A stretch of 64,000 nucleotides of DNA from NCBI RefSeq assembly GCF_020858115.1, contig NZ_JACYMM010000009.1, positions 81,758 through 145,757 of the forward strand, written 5' to 3'. The notes beneath the pieces are model-generated. The model worked only from the letters and a program-made list of their open reading frames with translations, ran no database searches and was not told the origin of the DNA. The stretch comes from Janthinobacterium sp. FW305-129 (GTDB lineage Bacteria > Pseudomonadota > Gammaproteobacteria > Burkholderiales > Burkholderiaceae_D). This document shows, in pieces, positions 36,691-44,511 of this stretch (position 1 is the first letter of the stretch; each line of letters opens with the position of its first letter). The translations under genes and the position numbers were made by a program.

Positions 36691-38577
36691 TTATGCCGCC
36701 ATGCGTACCGTGCCGCGGCAGCCGTCCATCAGGAAGGACAGCCCCACCACCAGCACCAGCTCGCCTTCTGCCGAACGGGCCGTGCCCGTGATGCCTTCCA
36801 CGGTGATGGCCGTCATCGGCTTGATCACCAGGTCGGCCGTACCATCGACGGCTGCGACGGCCAGGATATACGGCTGTGGCGCGGCGACAACAATGCCCAC
36901 GCGCTCGCTGCACGATTCGTAACCCAGCGAGCCGGCCAGCGACCGCACGGGCAATGGACGGCCCTGGTCTTTCAGCACGGGCGCGCCGCCCACTTCCATG
37001 AAGGTTTCCGGCAATTCGACGACGCGCTGCACCACGGCCATCGGCAGCGCCAGCGCGGCACCCGAGGTCGATACCAGCATGGTCGGCACGATCGACAGTT
37101 CGATCGGCAGGCGGATGGCGAACTTGGTGCCCTTGCCCAGCGTCGACTCGATGTGGATGGCGCCGCGGTTTTTCTCCACGGCAGTTTTCACCACGTCCAT
37201 GCCCACGCCGCGTCCCGAGACGCTGGATGCCACTTCCTTGGTCGAGAAGCCCGGCAGGAACACCAGCTGGAAACATTCGTCGTTGCTCAATTGCGCGTTT
37301 TCGCTGATCAAGCCCTTTTGCTGGGCCTTGCTGCGCAGGAAGACCGGGTCCATGCCCTTGCCGTCATCCTGCAGCACGATCATGACACTGTTGGCTTCCT
37401 GCCAGGCTTTCAGCGAAATATACGACTTGGCGGGCTTGCCGGCAGCCAGGCGCGCTTCCGGCGATTCGACGCCATGGTCGAGCGAGTTGCGCAGCATGTG
37501 CACGAGCGGGTCGTACAGGCTGTCGACCACCACGCGGTCGACTTCCGTCTCCGCGCCTTCGATGGTCAGTTCGACATCCTTGCCCAGGTCCTTGGCCAGT
37601 TCGCGCACCAGGCGCGGGAATTTCTGGAACAGACGGCCCACGGGCTGCATGCGCGTGGCCAAAGTCGCCCGCTGCAGTTCCGTCGAGTAGCGCGAAGCGC
37701 GTTCCAGGGTTTCCGCCAAGGTCGCCATCAGGGTGGCGGCCTGGCCTTCGAATTTGAATTGAAGCAAGCGTTCGAGCAGCACGGCAGCCTGGTTGGCGGC
37801 CTGCACGGATTCGCCGGCCACTTCCAGCAGCGCGTCGAGCTTGACGGCGTCGACGCGGATGCTGTCTTCCTTGACGGGCGCGGCATGGCGCACTTCCGGA
37901 CGCTCTTCGCGCCGTTCCGCGCCATCCCAGGCCTTGGCGGCCGGCTTGGCGGCAGCGGCAGCAGCGGCGGGCGCAGCCACGACGGCAGGGGCAGCGGCGA
38001 CGGCGGACACCGGCGCGGCAGCGACCCGGCTGCCCTCGGGCACGACGGCGTTATACATGCCTTCCCAGTCCAGGCCATCGGCGCCGGCGGTGGAAACGGC
38101 AGCGGCAGCGGCAGGCGCCGCCGCCACGGCCTCGGCAACGGGCGCGGCCACTTCCGCCACCACGGCGGCGGCTGGCGCAGGCGCATCCATGCCCTTGCCT
38201 TCGATGGCATTCGTCAGGATGTGTTCCAGCTCTTCCGGCATAGCAGGCAAGCTTTCCGGCGCAGAACCATTGGCCAGTTCCGTCAGCTGGTCGGCGACGA
38301 AACCGGACGCCTGCAGCGCTGCCTCGATGGCGATCGGCGTCACGGGCGCGGCGCCCGTGCGCAAGGCGTCGAACAGGTTTTCCGTCAGGTGGCAGGCCGC
38401 CACCAGTGCGGGCAAGCCCATGAAACCGGCGCCACCCTTGATGGTGTGGAAGGAACGAAACACGGCATTCAGTGTTTCCTTGTTGTCAGGATCACGCTCG
38501 AGGCGCAATAAGTGCTCTTCTACATTAACCGCAAGATCCATCGCCTCAACGACGAAATCCTTGAGCATATCGTCCAT
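36691..38577 (-). CDS. cheA: CheA-type chemotaxis histidine kinase
   Basis: The 628-residue protein has an Hpt (P1) domain with phospho-acceptor His44 in F-H-T-I-K-G-G-A, an Ala/Pro-rich linker, a P3 dimerisation segment, a HATPase (P4) domain with N-box H-M-L-R-N-S-L-D-H-G, G1 D-D-G-K-G-M and G2 G-R-G-V-G-M-D, and a C-terminal CheW-like P5 domain. A CheY-binding P2 domain is not evident. It should phosphorylate a CheY/CheB-type receiver in response to receptors. Its ATG overlaps the cheZ stop (TAATG), so the pair is translationally coupled. Confidence 0.93.
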   Translation of the reverse strand: MDDMLKDFVVEAMDLAVNVEEHLLRLERDPDNKETLNAVFRSFHTIKGGAGFMGLPALVAACHLTENLFDALRTGAAPVTPIAIEAALQASGFVADQLTELANGSAPESLPAMPEELEHILTNAIEGKGMDAPAPAAAVVAEVAAPVAEAVAAAPAAAAAVSTAGADGLDWEGMYNAVVPEGSRVAAAPVSAVAAAPAVVAAPAAAAAAAKPAAKAWDGAERREERPEVRHAAPVKEDSIRVDAVKLDALLEVAGESVQAANQAAVLLERLLQFKFEGQAATLMATLAETLERASRYSTELQRATLATRMQPVGRLFQKFPRLVRELAKDLGKDVELTIEGAETEVDRVVVDSLYDPLVHMLRNSLDHGVESPEARLAAGKPAKSYISLKAWQEANSVMIVLQDDGKGMDPVFLRSKAQQKGLISENAQLSNDECFQLVFLPGFSTKEVASSVSGRGVGMDVVKTAVEKNRGAIHIESTLGKGTKFAIRLPIELSIVPTMLVSTSGAALALPMAVVQRVVELPETFMEVGGAPVLKDQGRPLPVRSLAGSLGYESCSERVGIVVAAPQPYILAVAAVDGTADLVIKPMTAITVEGITGTARSAEGELVLVVGLSFLMDGCRGTVRMAA

Positions 38578-39431
38578 TAGAATCCCAAATCCGCAAGAAG
38601 GTCGTCTACATTATCCTGGTCCAGCGCCACCGACGGCACGGACGGGCCCTGCATCAGCGGCACCGGCTTTTGCGCCAGTTTTTCGCGCACCTCGGCCGGC
38701 GCGTTGTCGCGCAACAGCTGGGCCAGCTCGTTTTCCACCGTCTTGGTGATGTTGACCACTTTTTTGATCAGCTGGCCCGTGATGTCCTGGAAGTCCTGCG
38801 CCATCATGATTTCCAGCAAGCGGGCTTTTTCCGCTTCCGTCGCCTCGGCAACGGCTTGCGCGAACTGGCGCGAATCGCCGGCCAGGGCCTTGAACTCTTC
38901 CAGGCTCAGCTTGCCGTCGAACAGCGCCGTCCAGCGGCCATCCATGTCCTTGGCCTTCTTCGACAGCACGTCTTGCGCCGGCATGCCTTCGTCGAGCGTG
39001 TTCAGGACCTTGTTGGCGGCCTGCTCCGTCAGGGTGGCGACATATTCCAGGCGGTCCTGGGCGTCGACGATCTGCGACGACGCTTCCGTCAACGCCTTGT
39101 CGTAGCCCAGTTCGCGCAGCGAATCGTGCAGCAGGCGCACGATGCCGCCCAGGCGCTCGAACATCGGCTTGTCGGACTGGTCGACGGGATCGGCCGCTTC
39201 GCCAGGCGCGGCAACTGCCGCGGGCGCCGCTTCCGCGACGGCCGGCTCGGCCGCTGCGGCTGGCGCCGGCACGGCGGCGCTGGCCGACACGGAGTCGAAC
39301 AGGGCGTCGAAATCGTCCTCCGCAATCACGGCGGGAGCGGGCGCGGCGGCAGGCGCGGGCTGAGCCGCTGCCGCACTTTGCGCAGATACTTCATCGAATA
39401 ATGCATCGAAATCATCAGCGGCGTTGGTCAT
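38577..39431 (-). CDS. cheZ: CheZ protein phosphatase
   Basis: The 284-residue protein has the CheZ active-site helix A-Q-D-F-Q-D-I-T-G-Q, with Asp216 and Gln220 equivalent to E. coli Asp143 and Gln147, and the C-terminal CheY-binding peptide D-D-L-L-A-D-L-G-F. It dephosphorylates CheY-P. The N-terminus is extended by about 75 residues with two copies of D-D-F-D-A-L-F-D (residues 6-13 and 39-46) in an Ala/Pro-rich stretch. These look like duplicated short binding motifs. No cheY is in this window. Confidence 0.93.
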   Translation of the reverse strand: MTNAADDFDALFDEVSAQSAAAAQPAPAAAPAPAVIAEDDFDALFDSVSASAAVPAPAAAAEPAVAEAAPAAVAAPGEAADPVDQSDKPMFERLGGIVRLLHDSLRELGYDKALTEASSQIVDAQDRLEYVATLTEQAANKVLNTLDEGMPAQDVLSKKAKDMDGRWTALFDGKLSLEEFKALAGDSRQFAQAVAEATEAEKARLLEIMMAQDFQDITGQLIKKVVNITKTVENELAQLLRDNAPAEVREKLAQKPVPLMQGPSVPSVALDQDNVDDLLADLGF

Positions 39432-39898
39432 ATCCCTGCTTCTCCATAATTTGTCAAAATTCCGCCTGAACTGTGCGTTTTACAGACTGATACCCACAAT
39501 GTCTCGATTAAGATGATTTGAGGCAATACCGCTGCGATGGTGCGAGTGTAGCAGGGCGCCGCCCTGTTGGTAAATCTCAAAACGCGCTTCCTGGTGCAAA
39601 GCTTGTCCACAAGAGCTTTTCCGTCAGGAAATAAGTGTTCCTGCTGTTGTATTTTGAAATACTACCATTGGCGTGCGTGCAAGACCACGCATGACACAAG
39701 AAATCCTGCTCCCGGGCGCCTGCGCAACAGCGCCATACGGACATCGTTGCAGGTAAAACACGATCTTTCTGCCAATGTTGTCTATACTGAAGGTGCAGTT
39801 GTATTGATAATTATCAAGTCTTTACATGAATACAATGCTGCCGCCCCGTCTACAATAAGAGGCGTTGCGCGCGCTGAGTCACCGCCAAAGGACCTGCC
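39432..39898. other. Divergent gap between cheZ and the universal stress gene
   Basis: No gene is convincing in these 467 bases. The region is A+T-richer than its neighbours and contains a perfect FNR-type palindrome (39804-39817) and two TACAAT -10-like hexamers (39831-39836 and 39851-39856). The cheZ promoter should lie in the left part. Confidence 0.6.
39804..39817. promoter_or_regulatory. Perfect FNR/ANR-type box (TTGAT-N4-ATCAA)
   Basis: TTGATAATTATCAA is a perfect 14-base palindrome matching the FNR/ANR consensus exactly. It lies about 82-95 bases before the uspA-type ATG, where universal stress genes are often activated by low oxygen. A Crp/Fnr regulator with an FNR-type recognition helix is encoded about 1.6 kb downstream. 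Confidence 0.8.
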
Positions 39899-40366
39899 AT
39901 GTATAAGAAAATTCTGATCGCCACGGACGGTTCCACCGTCTCCAACTTGACGGCCTGTGCCGGCGTTGCCTTTGCCGAACAGATGCACGCCGATATCCTT
40001 GCCGTGTACGTGGCGCCCGAATACCAGTACCCGGTGTACATCGAAATCATTCCACCAAGCTATCCCAGCGAAGAGGAATACCGCATCGCCATGCGCAAGG
40101 CGGGCGCCGACCACTGGCAGCCCATCCTCGACGCGGCGGCCAAGCGGGGCCTGCAAGCGACGGGCTTGACGGCCTTTTCCGACAGCCCGGCCCTGAAAAT
40201 CGTGGAAGTGGCGCAATTGCAGCAATGCGACCTGATCTTCATGGGCTCGCACGGCCGCAGCGGCTGGGGTCAGTTGCTGCTGGGCAGCGTGACCAATAAA
40301 GTGCTGTCGCACTCGAAATTGCCGGTGCTCGTGCATAGGCTGATCAAGGAACCCCCGACGAAATAA
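39899..40366 (+). CDS. Universal stress protein (UspA family)
   Basis: The 155-residue protein has the Usp fold opening M-Y-K-K-I-L-I-A-T-D-G-S and the ATP-binding motif G-S-H-G-R-S-G-W-G-Q-L-L-L-G-S near residues 116-130, so it is in the nucleotide-binding Usp class. AAAGGA precedes the ATG. The upstream FNR-type box suggests induction under oxygen limitation. The exact role is unknown. Confidence 0.93.
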   Translation: MYKKILIATDGSTVSNLTACAGVAFAEQMHADILAVYVAPEYQYPVYIEIIPPSYPSEEEYRIAMRKAGADHWQPILDAAAKRGLQATGLTAFSDSPALKIVEVAQLQQCDLIFMGSHGRSGWGQLLLGSVTNKVLSHSKLPVLVHRLIKEPPTK

Positions 40367-40520
40367 GGGGTCACATGGCCATGGGGCCGCCGCGGCCTGC
40401 ACATTAAGAAAAAGGCAAATCCGCGGCCATTTCAGTTAAAATGACAATGTTTCTCGCTTCTCAACAATTGGCCGCCACGAAATGGCCAGAGCAGACTACA
40501 CGCTTCCAGATTGCCCGCCT

Positions 40521-41165
40521 ATGATACGTATTGTGATTGCCGACGACCACACCATCATGCGTGAAGGATTGAAGCGCATCCTCGACGGCGCACCGGATAT
40601 CGATATCGTGGGTGAAGCCATCGACGGCTTCGAAGTGCTCAACCACGTGCGCCAGGGCGGCTTCGATCTGTTGCTGCTCGACCTGTCGATGCCGGGCCGC
40701 AGCGGTGTCGACCTGATCCGGCAAATCCGCAGCGAAGCACCCAAGCTGGCCATCCTGATCCTCACCATGCACGAGGAAGAACAATATGCGGTGCGCGCCA
40801 TCCGCGCCGGCGCGCAAGGCTATCTGACCAAGGAAAGCGCGGGCACCCAGCTGGTGGGCGCCATCCACAAGGTGGCGTCGGGCCGTCCCTACATCAGCGC
40901 CGAGGTGGCGGAGCAACTCGTGCTCAACATCATGATGCCGAATGAAAGCTTGCTGCATAAACAGTTGTCGGACCGCGAATTCGAAGTCTTTTCCCTGCTG
41001 GTGGCAGGCAAGTCGATCACGGAAATCGCCAACAATCTGCACCTGAGCGTCAAGACCGTGAGTACGCACAAGACGCGCATCATGCAAAAGATGGGCATGA
41101 GCTCGCTGTCTGAAATGGTCCAGTATGCCGTCGCGCACCGCCTGCTCTCCCCCTTCAAGACCTAA
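40521..41165 (+). CDS. NarL/FixJ-family response regulator
   Basis: From the ATG at 40521 (M-I-R-I-V-I-A-D-D-H) the 214-residue protein has a receiver domain with phospho-acceptor Asp54 and conserved Thr and Lys (L-T-M-H and Y-L-T-K-E), then a LuxR-type helix-turn-helix (L-S-D-R-E-F-E-V-F and K-T-V-S-T-H-K). No kinase gene is adjacent, so it looks like an orphan. The open frame reaches back to 40482 but those residues are not receiver-like. It probably controls transcription of unlinked or neighbouring genes. Confidence 0.9.
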   Translation: MIRIVIADDHTIMREGLKRILDGAPDIDIVGEAIDGFEVLNHVRQGGFDLLLLDLSMPGRSGVDLIRQIRSEAPKLAILILTMHEEEQYAVRAIRAGAQGYLTKESAGTQLVGAIHKVASGRPYISAEVAEQLVLNIMMPNESLLHKQLSDREFEVFSLLVAGKSITEIANNLHLSVKTVSTHKTRIMQKMGMSSLSEMVQYAVAHRLLSPFKT

Positions 41166-41193
41166 GTCCAACGGCGCGCGCCCGCGCGTCGAC

Positions 41194-41211
41194 TGTAGGA
41201 ACAATCCTACT
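41194..41211. promoter_or_regulatory. Inverted repeat upstream of the Crp/Fnr gene
   Basis: GTAGGA (41195-41200) and TCCTAC (41205-41210) form a perfect inverted repeat with an ACAA spacer. Extended, TGTAGG-N6-CCTACT resembles the TGTAAG-N6-CTTACA layout bound by GacA/UvrY-type NarL-family regulators. It lies 29 bases after the response-regulator stop. A small hairpin without function is the alternative. Confidence 0.4.
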
Positions 41212-41442
41212 TCATCTACCACAGCTCCTACTGCCATATTCAGCCACTGCTGATATTAATTGCATACGGTTGTTGGCATACTGAAACCAGTAATCAAGTT
41301 GCTGGGAAGTTATTTCATCACACAGCAAGTCTTCAGCGAATTGAGCATTACCTGCCTGGACGCGCGCCGCCGGCCCTTGCCCGCCCGCCGCCCTGTGCAC
41401 CCCGTCATTCAACTCTGAACTACCTGTCACCAGGAGATGAAC

Positions 41443-42312
41443 ATGCTGTCCACGCAAACGCCTGAAACCCGCGCTGCCGCTCCATCGCTGCCCCCTGCCA
41501 CTCCGATGGAAGCGGGGCGCCAGCGCCAGGGCCGGCTATGGTCGAACCTGAAGGAGGTGTGCGACCTGCTGCATATCTCCAGCGCTTGTACCATCGCCGC
41601 CGACGAACTGCTGTTCCAGCACGTGCAATTCAAGACGGGCCAGCGCGTGCACACCATCGGGCAACCGTTCGACACCCTGTACATCGTCAATTCGGGCTTC
41701 CTGAAAACCGTGCTCATCGACGAATTCGGCAATGAGCAGGTCCTCAGCTTCCCCATGAAAGGCGACATGCTGGGCGTCGACGGCATCCACTCGCGCCATT
41801 ATTCCTCGGAAGCGGTGGCCCTGTCCGACTGCGACCTGATCCTGCTGCCGTTCAAGAAACTCACGGCCCTGGGCAGAGTCCACCTGGAACTGGAAAACGT
41901 CATGTATGGCGTGATGAGCCGCGAACTGGTGCGCGAGCAAGCCATGATCGGCATGCTGGGCGCCCTCAGCGCCGAAGCCCGCGTGGCGCGCTTCCTCGTC
42001 TCGCTGGCCGACCGCTTCGCGCAGATGGGCTACTCGAGCAAGCTGTTCAACCTGCGCATGACACGCCACGAAATCGGCAGCTACCTGGGGCTGACCCTGG
42101 AAACGGTGAGCCGCACCTTGTCCGCCTTCAATGAAATCGGCCTGATCTCGGTCGATCAGCGCACCATCGGCATCAAGGACCCGGAGGCCCTGAAAACCCT
42201 GCGCCGCCTGCCGCCCTCGCGCTCGCGCGCCAAGCAGCTGGCCGCCGCCAAGCTGAAAGCCGATACGGCAGCGGCCGCCGACGCCTCGGCGCAACTGCTG
42301 GCCACGATTTAG
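41443..42312 (+). CDS. Crp/Fnr-family transcriptional regulator
   Basis: The ATG at 41443 has CAGGAG six bases upstream; an ATG at 41437 touches it. The 289-residue protein has a cyclic-nucleotide-binding-like beta roll (about 55-140), a dimer helix, and a winged helix with the FNR recognition helix E-T-V-S-R-T-L. That E-x-x-S-R pattern reads TTGAT half sites. Cys40, Cys49 and Cys130 are present, but the FNR C-x-x-C pair is not, so an Fe-S cluster is uncertain. A 45-residue Ala/Lys-rich tail follows the DNA-binding domain. Confidence 0.9.
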   Translation: MLSTQTPETRAAAPSLPPATPMEAGRQRQGRLWSNLKEVCDLLHISSACTIAADELLFQHVQFKTGQRVHTIGQPFDTLYIVNSGFLKTVLIDEFGNEQVLSFPMKGDMLGVDGIHSRHYSSEAVALSDCDLILLPFKKLTALGRVHLELENVMYGVMSRELVREQAMIGMLGALSAEARVARFLVSLADRFAQMGYSSKLFNLRMTRHEIGSYLGLTLETVSRTLSAFNEIGLISVDQRTIGIKDPEALKTLRRLPPSRSRAKQLAAAKLKADTAAAADASAQLLATI

Positions 42313-42360
42313 CGCCACCCGATTCACGCCAACCGATTCCTTCCAGCTTGGCACAGGCTT

Positions 42361-42398
42361 GACCCGGCCAAGGCGCACCGCCTTGCCGGGTCTTTTTT
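42361..42398 (+). terminator. Terminator after the Crp/Fnr gene
   Basis: GACCCGGC (42361-42368) and GCCGGGTC (42385-42392) form the outer stem, AAGGCG and CGCCTT the inner stem, followed by TTTTTT (42393-42398). It lies 48 bases after the stop. Confidence 0.92.
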
Positions 42399-42502
42399 AC
42401 TGTCCGCCCCTTCTTCAGCCCGCTGGCGCCACCGCGCGCCCCGCACACGGCACGCCCCTCCCCTGCAGTCAAAAAAAAGCCTGTATCCGGCACAAATAAG
42501 CC

Positions 42503-42550
42503 TTGCTTTTCGGGCCACATTCAACAATAATGCAAATACGAATCATTCTC
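42503..42550 (+). promoter_or_regulatory. hemP promoter with Fur box
   Basis: TTGCTT (42503-42508), 17 bases, then AATAAT (42526-42531) form a sigma-70 promoter. Immediately downstream, 42532-42550 matches the 19-base Fur consensus at about 13 positions, including the right half AATCATT-n-TC. Iron-loaded Fur would block this promoter. Confidence 0.7.
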
Positions 42551-42573
42551 AACTGAGATAAAGAAAGCCCAAC

Positions 42574-42771
42574 ATGCAAAGCTCAAAACCAGCCTTGATC
42601 CAGGATGCCGCTACCGCCCACGTCCGTCCGCCCGTCAGCATGGCCCAGCCGGCACGCCGCATCACCAGCGAAGCGCTGCTGCAGCAGGGCCGCGAAGTGG
42701 AGATTGAGCACAGCGGCAAGATCTATCGCCTGCGCGTCACCCAATTGAACAAGCTGATCCTGACTGCCTGA
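42574..42771 (+). CDS. hemP: Hemin uptake protein HemP
   Basis: The 65-residue protein ends in the HemP/HmuP domain: R-I-T-S-E-A-L-L-Q-Q-G-R-E-V-E-I-E-H-S-G, then Y-R-L-R and K-L-I-L-T. In other Burkholderiales HmuP is needed for expression of haem-uptake genes. Haem receptor and transporter genes are not in this window. The preceding Fur-box promoter supports iron-starvation induction. The first 28 residues are variable. Confidence 0.92.
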   Translation: MQSSKPALIQDAATAHVRPPVSMAQPARRITSEALLQQGREVEIEHSGKIYRLRVTQLNKLILTA

Positions 42772-42856
42772 AGCAGCACGGCAGCCAGTCACCACACTCG
42801 CCAGCCAGTCGCGCTCCTTGCGCGCAGCCAGCCAAACCACCGTACAGGAGTGTTTG

Positions 42857-43183
42857 ATGGCGCACGACCGACCTTCCCCGATGTTTCCTTCCCCGCAAGG
42901 CCAGCAGCCTGAATTGCTGTTGTCGGCCGTGCTGCACCTGATGTCGCACTACCATGCGGGCAGTCCCTGCGAGAAACTGGCCGGTGTCATCGAACGCCAT
43001 CTGCAAGTGCTGTCCAGCTCGCCCGGCCTGGGCCCCGTGCTGCAGGCAACCTGCCAGCAATTGTCGCAGCAATGGGCCGCCCTGGTGGCGCTGCACCGCC
43101 CCGCGCCACCGAAGGCCACCCTGCTCGAGCGGCTGGCACGCCTGCTGCGCGCCAGGCCCCCTGCCTCGCCCCTGCCGCAATAA
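42857..43183 (+). CDS. Small protein of unknown function in the hemP cluster
   Basis: The ATG at 42857 has CAGGAG six bases upstream and gives 108 residues; upstream in-frame codons lack a start signal. I do not recognise it. It is soluble and mostly helical: a Pro/Gln-rich start, an amphipathic stretch with H-L-M-S-H-Y-H (about 24-30), two Cys (about 35 and 61), and a basic C-terminus with L-L-E-R-L-A-R-L-L-R-A-R. It lies between hemP and a DUF2325 gene on the same strand, so it is probably iron-regulated. Confidence 0.7.
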   Translation: MAHDRPSPMFPSPQGQQPELLLSAVLHLMSHYHAGSPCEKLAGVIERHLQVLSSSPGLGPVLQATCQQLSQQWAALVALHRPAPPKATLLERLARLLRARPPASPLPQ

Positions 43184-43222
43184 TTTCTCATCAACACTCC
43201 CACCGCCCAACAGGATATCGCC

Positions 43223-44452
43223 ATGTGTGACAAAGACCAGTCCCTGCCCGTCATCAGCAATTGCGCCCACGCCGGCACGGAAACGGCCGCGCTCGCTTCG
43301 CGCCGCCGCCGGCTGTGGGAACTGTCGCACACCTGCCATTGCCCGCTGGTGGGCGTGGGCTTGCCATTGGGCTACCTGCGCAAGCTGGTGGGCAAGATGA
43401 CGGGCGGGCGCGTGCTGGCCGACGACTACGAAGTGCACGTGGGCGCCGTGACGGAATGCGGCGCGCGCAACCGCCTGTCCGAAGCGCTGCAAAAGGAACT
43501 CGAACGCCGCTACGCCCCCGTGATCCTGCGCTTTCGCGGCGCCAAGAGCACGGAACAAGTGGCCGAACTGTGGCGCACGGCCGTCGCCAACGGCGACGTG
43601 TCGGGCGCCTTCTGGGCCGGCCTGACGCACCCGCGCTGCGACGCCGAACTGGAAGAGCAGATGTGCCGCGACCTGCACATGATCCAGCACCAGGCCGGCG
43701 CCTGCGTGCGCGCCGACATGGGCAAATTTACGGCCTTGCAGGAAGAAAATGCGCGCCTGGCGCACGAACTGGCCAAGCTGCAACAGCGCAGCCAGGCCAT
43801 GCTAATGGAAAAGACGGGCGAACTGGAACGCCAGGAAGCCTTGCTGCTGCGCACGCGTGCCGAATCAATCGGCAAGGATAGCCTGATCGACGGCTTGCGC
43901 CTTGAGCTGGCGCAATTGCAGGCCGCCGTCCCCGCGCTGGAATCGCGCACGCGCCTGGTCGAACGCCTGGCGCAGATGGATGAGCGCGAAAAGGAATTGC
44001 GCCAGCAAATTGCGGACTTGAAACAAGCCCAGCCGCGCCCGGCCGCCGCCGTGCCGCCACCGGCTGCCAAGCTGGAAGTGCCGACGGGCGGCAAGCTGAA
44101 AATGCCGATCCGCCTCGTCGATCAAAGCGTCTTGTGCGTGGGCGGGCGCAGCGGCAATGTCGCCACCTACCGCGCCCTGATCGAGCGCGTGGGCGCGCAG
44201 TTCGCCCACCACGACGGCGGCCTGGAAGACAATGCCAACCTGCTCGATTCGAGCCTGGCGGCGGCCGACCTGGTGATTTGCCAGACGGGCTGCATCAGCC
44301 ACAGCGCCTACTGGCGCGTGAAGGATTATTGCAAGCGCACGGGCAAGCGCTGCGTCTTCATCGACAACCCCAGCATCTCCAGCCTGGCGCGCGGCTTGCA
44401 GGAAGTGAGCGGGGAAATGGAGCCGGCCGCGCTGGACGCCATCGAGCCGTAA
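43223..44452 (+). CDS. DUF2325 domain protein
   Basis: The 409-residue cytosolic protein has an N-terminal Cys/His-rich part (C-H-C at about residues 38-40, plus further Cys at about 77, 133, 144 and 158), a long coiled coil (about 165-275) and a C-terminal DUF2325 domain (about 300-395: V-L-C-V-G-G-R-S-G-N, H-H-D-G-G and V-I-C-Q-T-G-C-I-S-H). DUF2325 proteins are often found near hemP in betaproteobacteria; their function is unknown. The gene follows hemP and the 108-residue gene, consistent with one Fur-controlled transcript. Confidence 0.85.
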   Translation: MCDKDQSLPVISNCAHAGTETAALASRRRRLWELSHTCHCPLVGVGLPLGYLRKLVGKMTGGRVLADDYEVHVGAVTECGARNRLSEALQKELERRYAPVILRFRGAKSTEQVAELWRTAVANGDVSGAFWAGLTHPRCDAELEEQMCRDLHMIQHQAGACVRADMGKFTALQEENARLAHELAKLQQRSQAMLMEKTGELERQEALLLRTRAESIGKDSLIDGLRLELAQLQAAVPALESRTRLVERLAQMDEREKELRQQIADLKQAQPRPAAAVPPPAAKLEVPTGGKLKMPIRLVDQSVLCVGGRSGNVATYRALIERVGAQFAHHDGGLEDNANLLDSSLAAADLVICQTGCISHSAYWRVKDYCKRTGKRCVFIDNPSISSLARGLQEVSGEMEPAALDAIEP

Positions 44453-44467
44453 GCGGGCTTGCCCAAT

Positions 44468-44499
44468 AAAAAAGGACTGGCCCGGCCAGTCCTTTTTTT
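44468..44499. terminator. Bidirectional terminator between the DUF2325 and flavoreductase genes
   Basis: GGACTGGC (44474-44481) pairs with GCCAGTCC (44485-44492), flanked by A-rich sequence on the left and T7 on the right. The genes converge. Confidence 0.9.
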
Positions 44500-44511
44500 A
44501 TGTGCAGCCGG

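Noticed and set aside
39567-39917. Possible 116-residue gene before the universal stress gene
   Set aside because: It overlaps the uspA start, lacks a ribosome-binding site and would cover the FNR box; no family pattern.
41213-41436. CsrB/RsmZ-like small RNA after the GacA-type repeat
   Set aside because: Only scattered GGA triplets and no series of GGA-loop hairpins.
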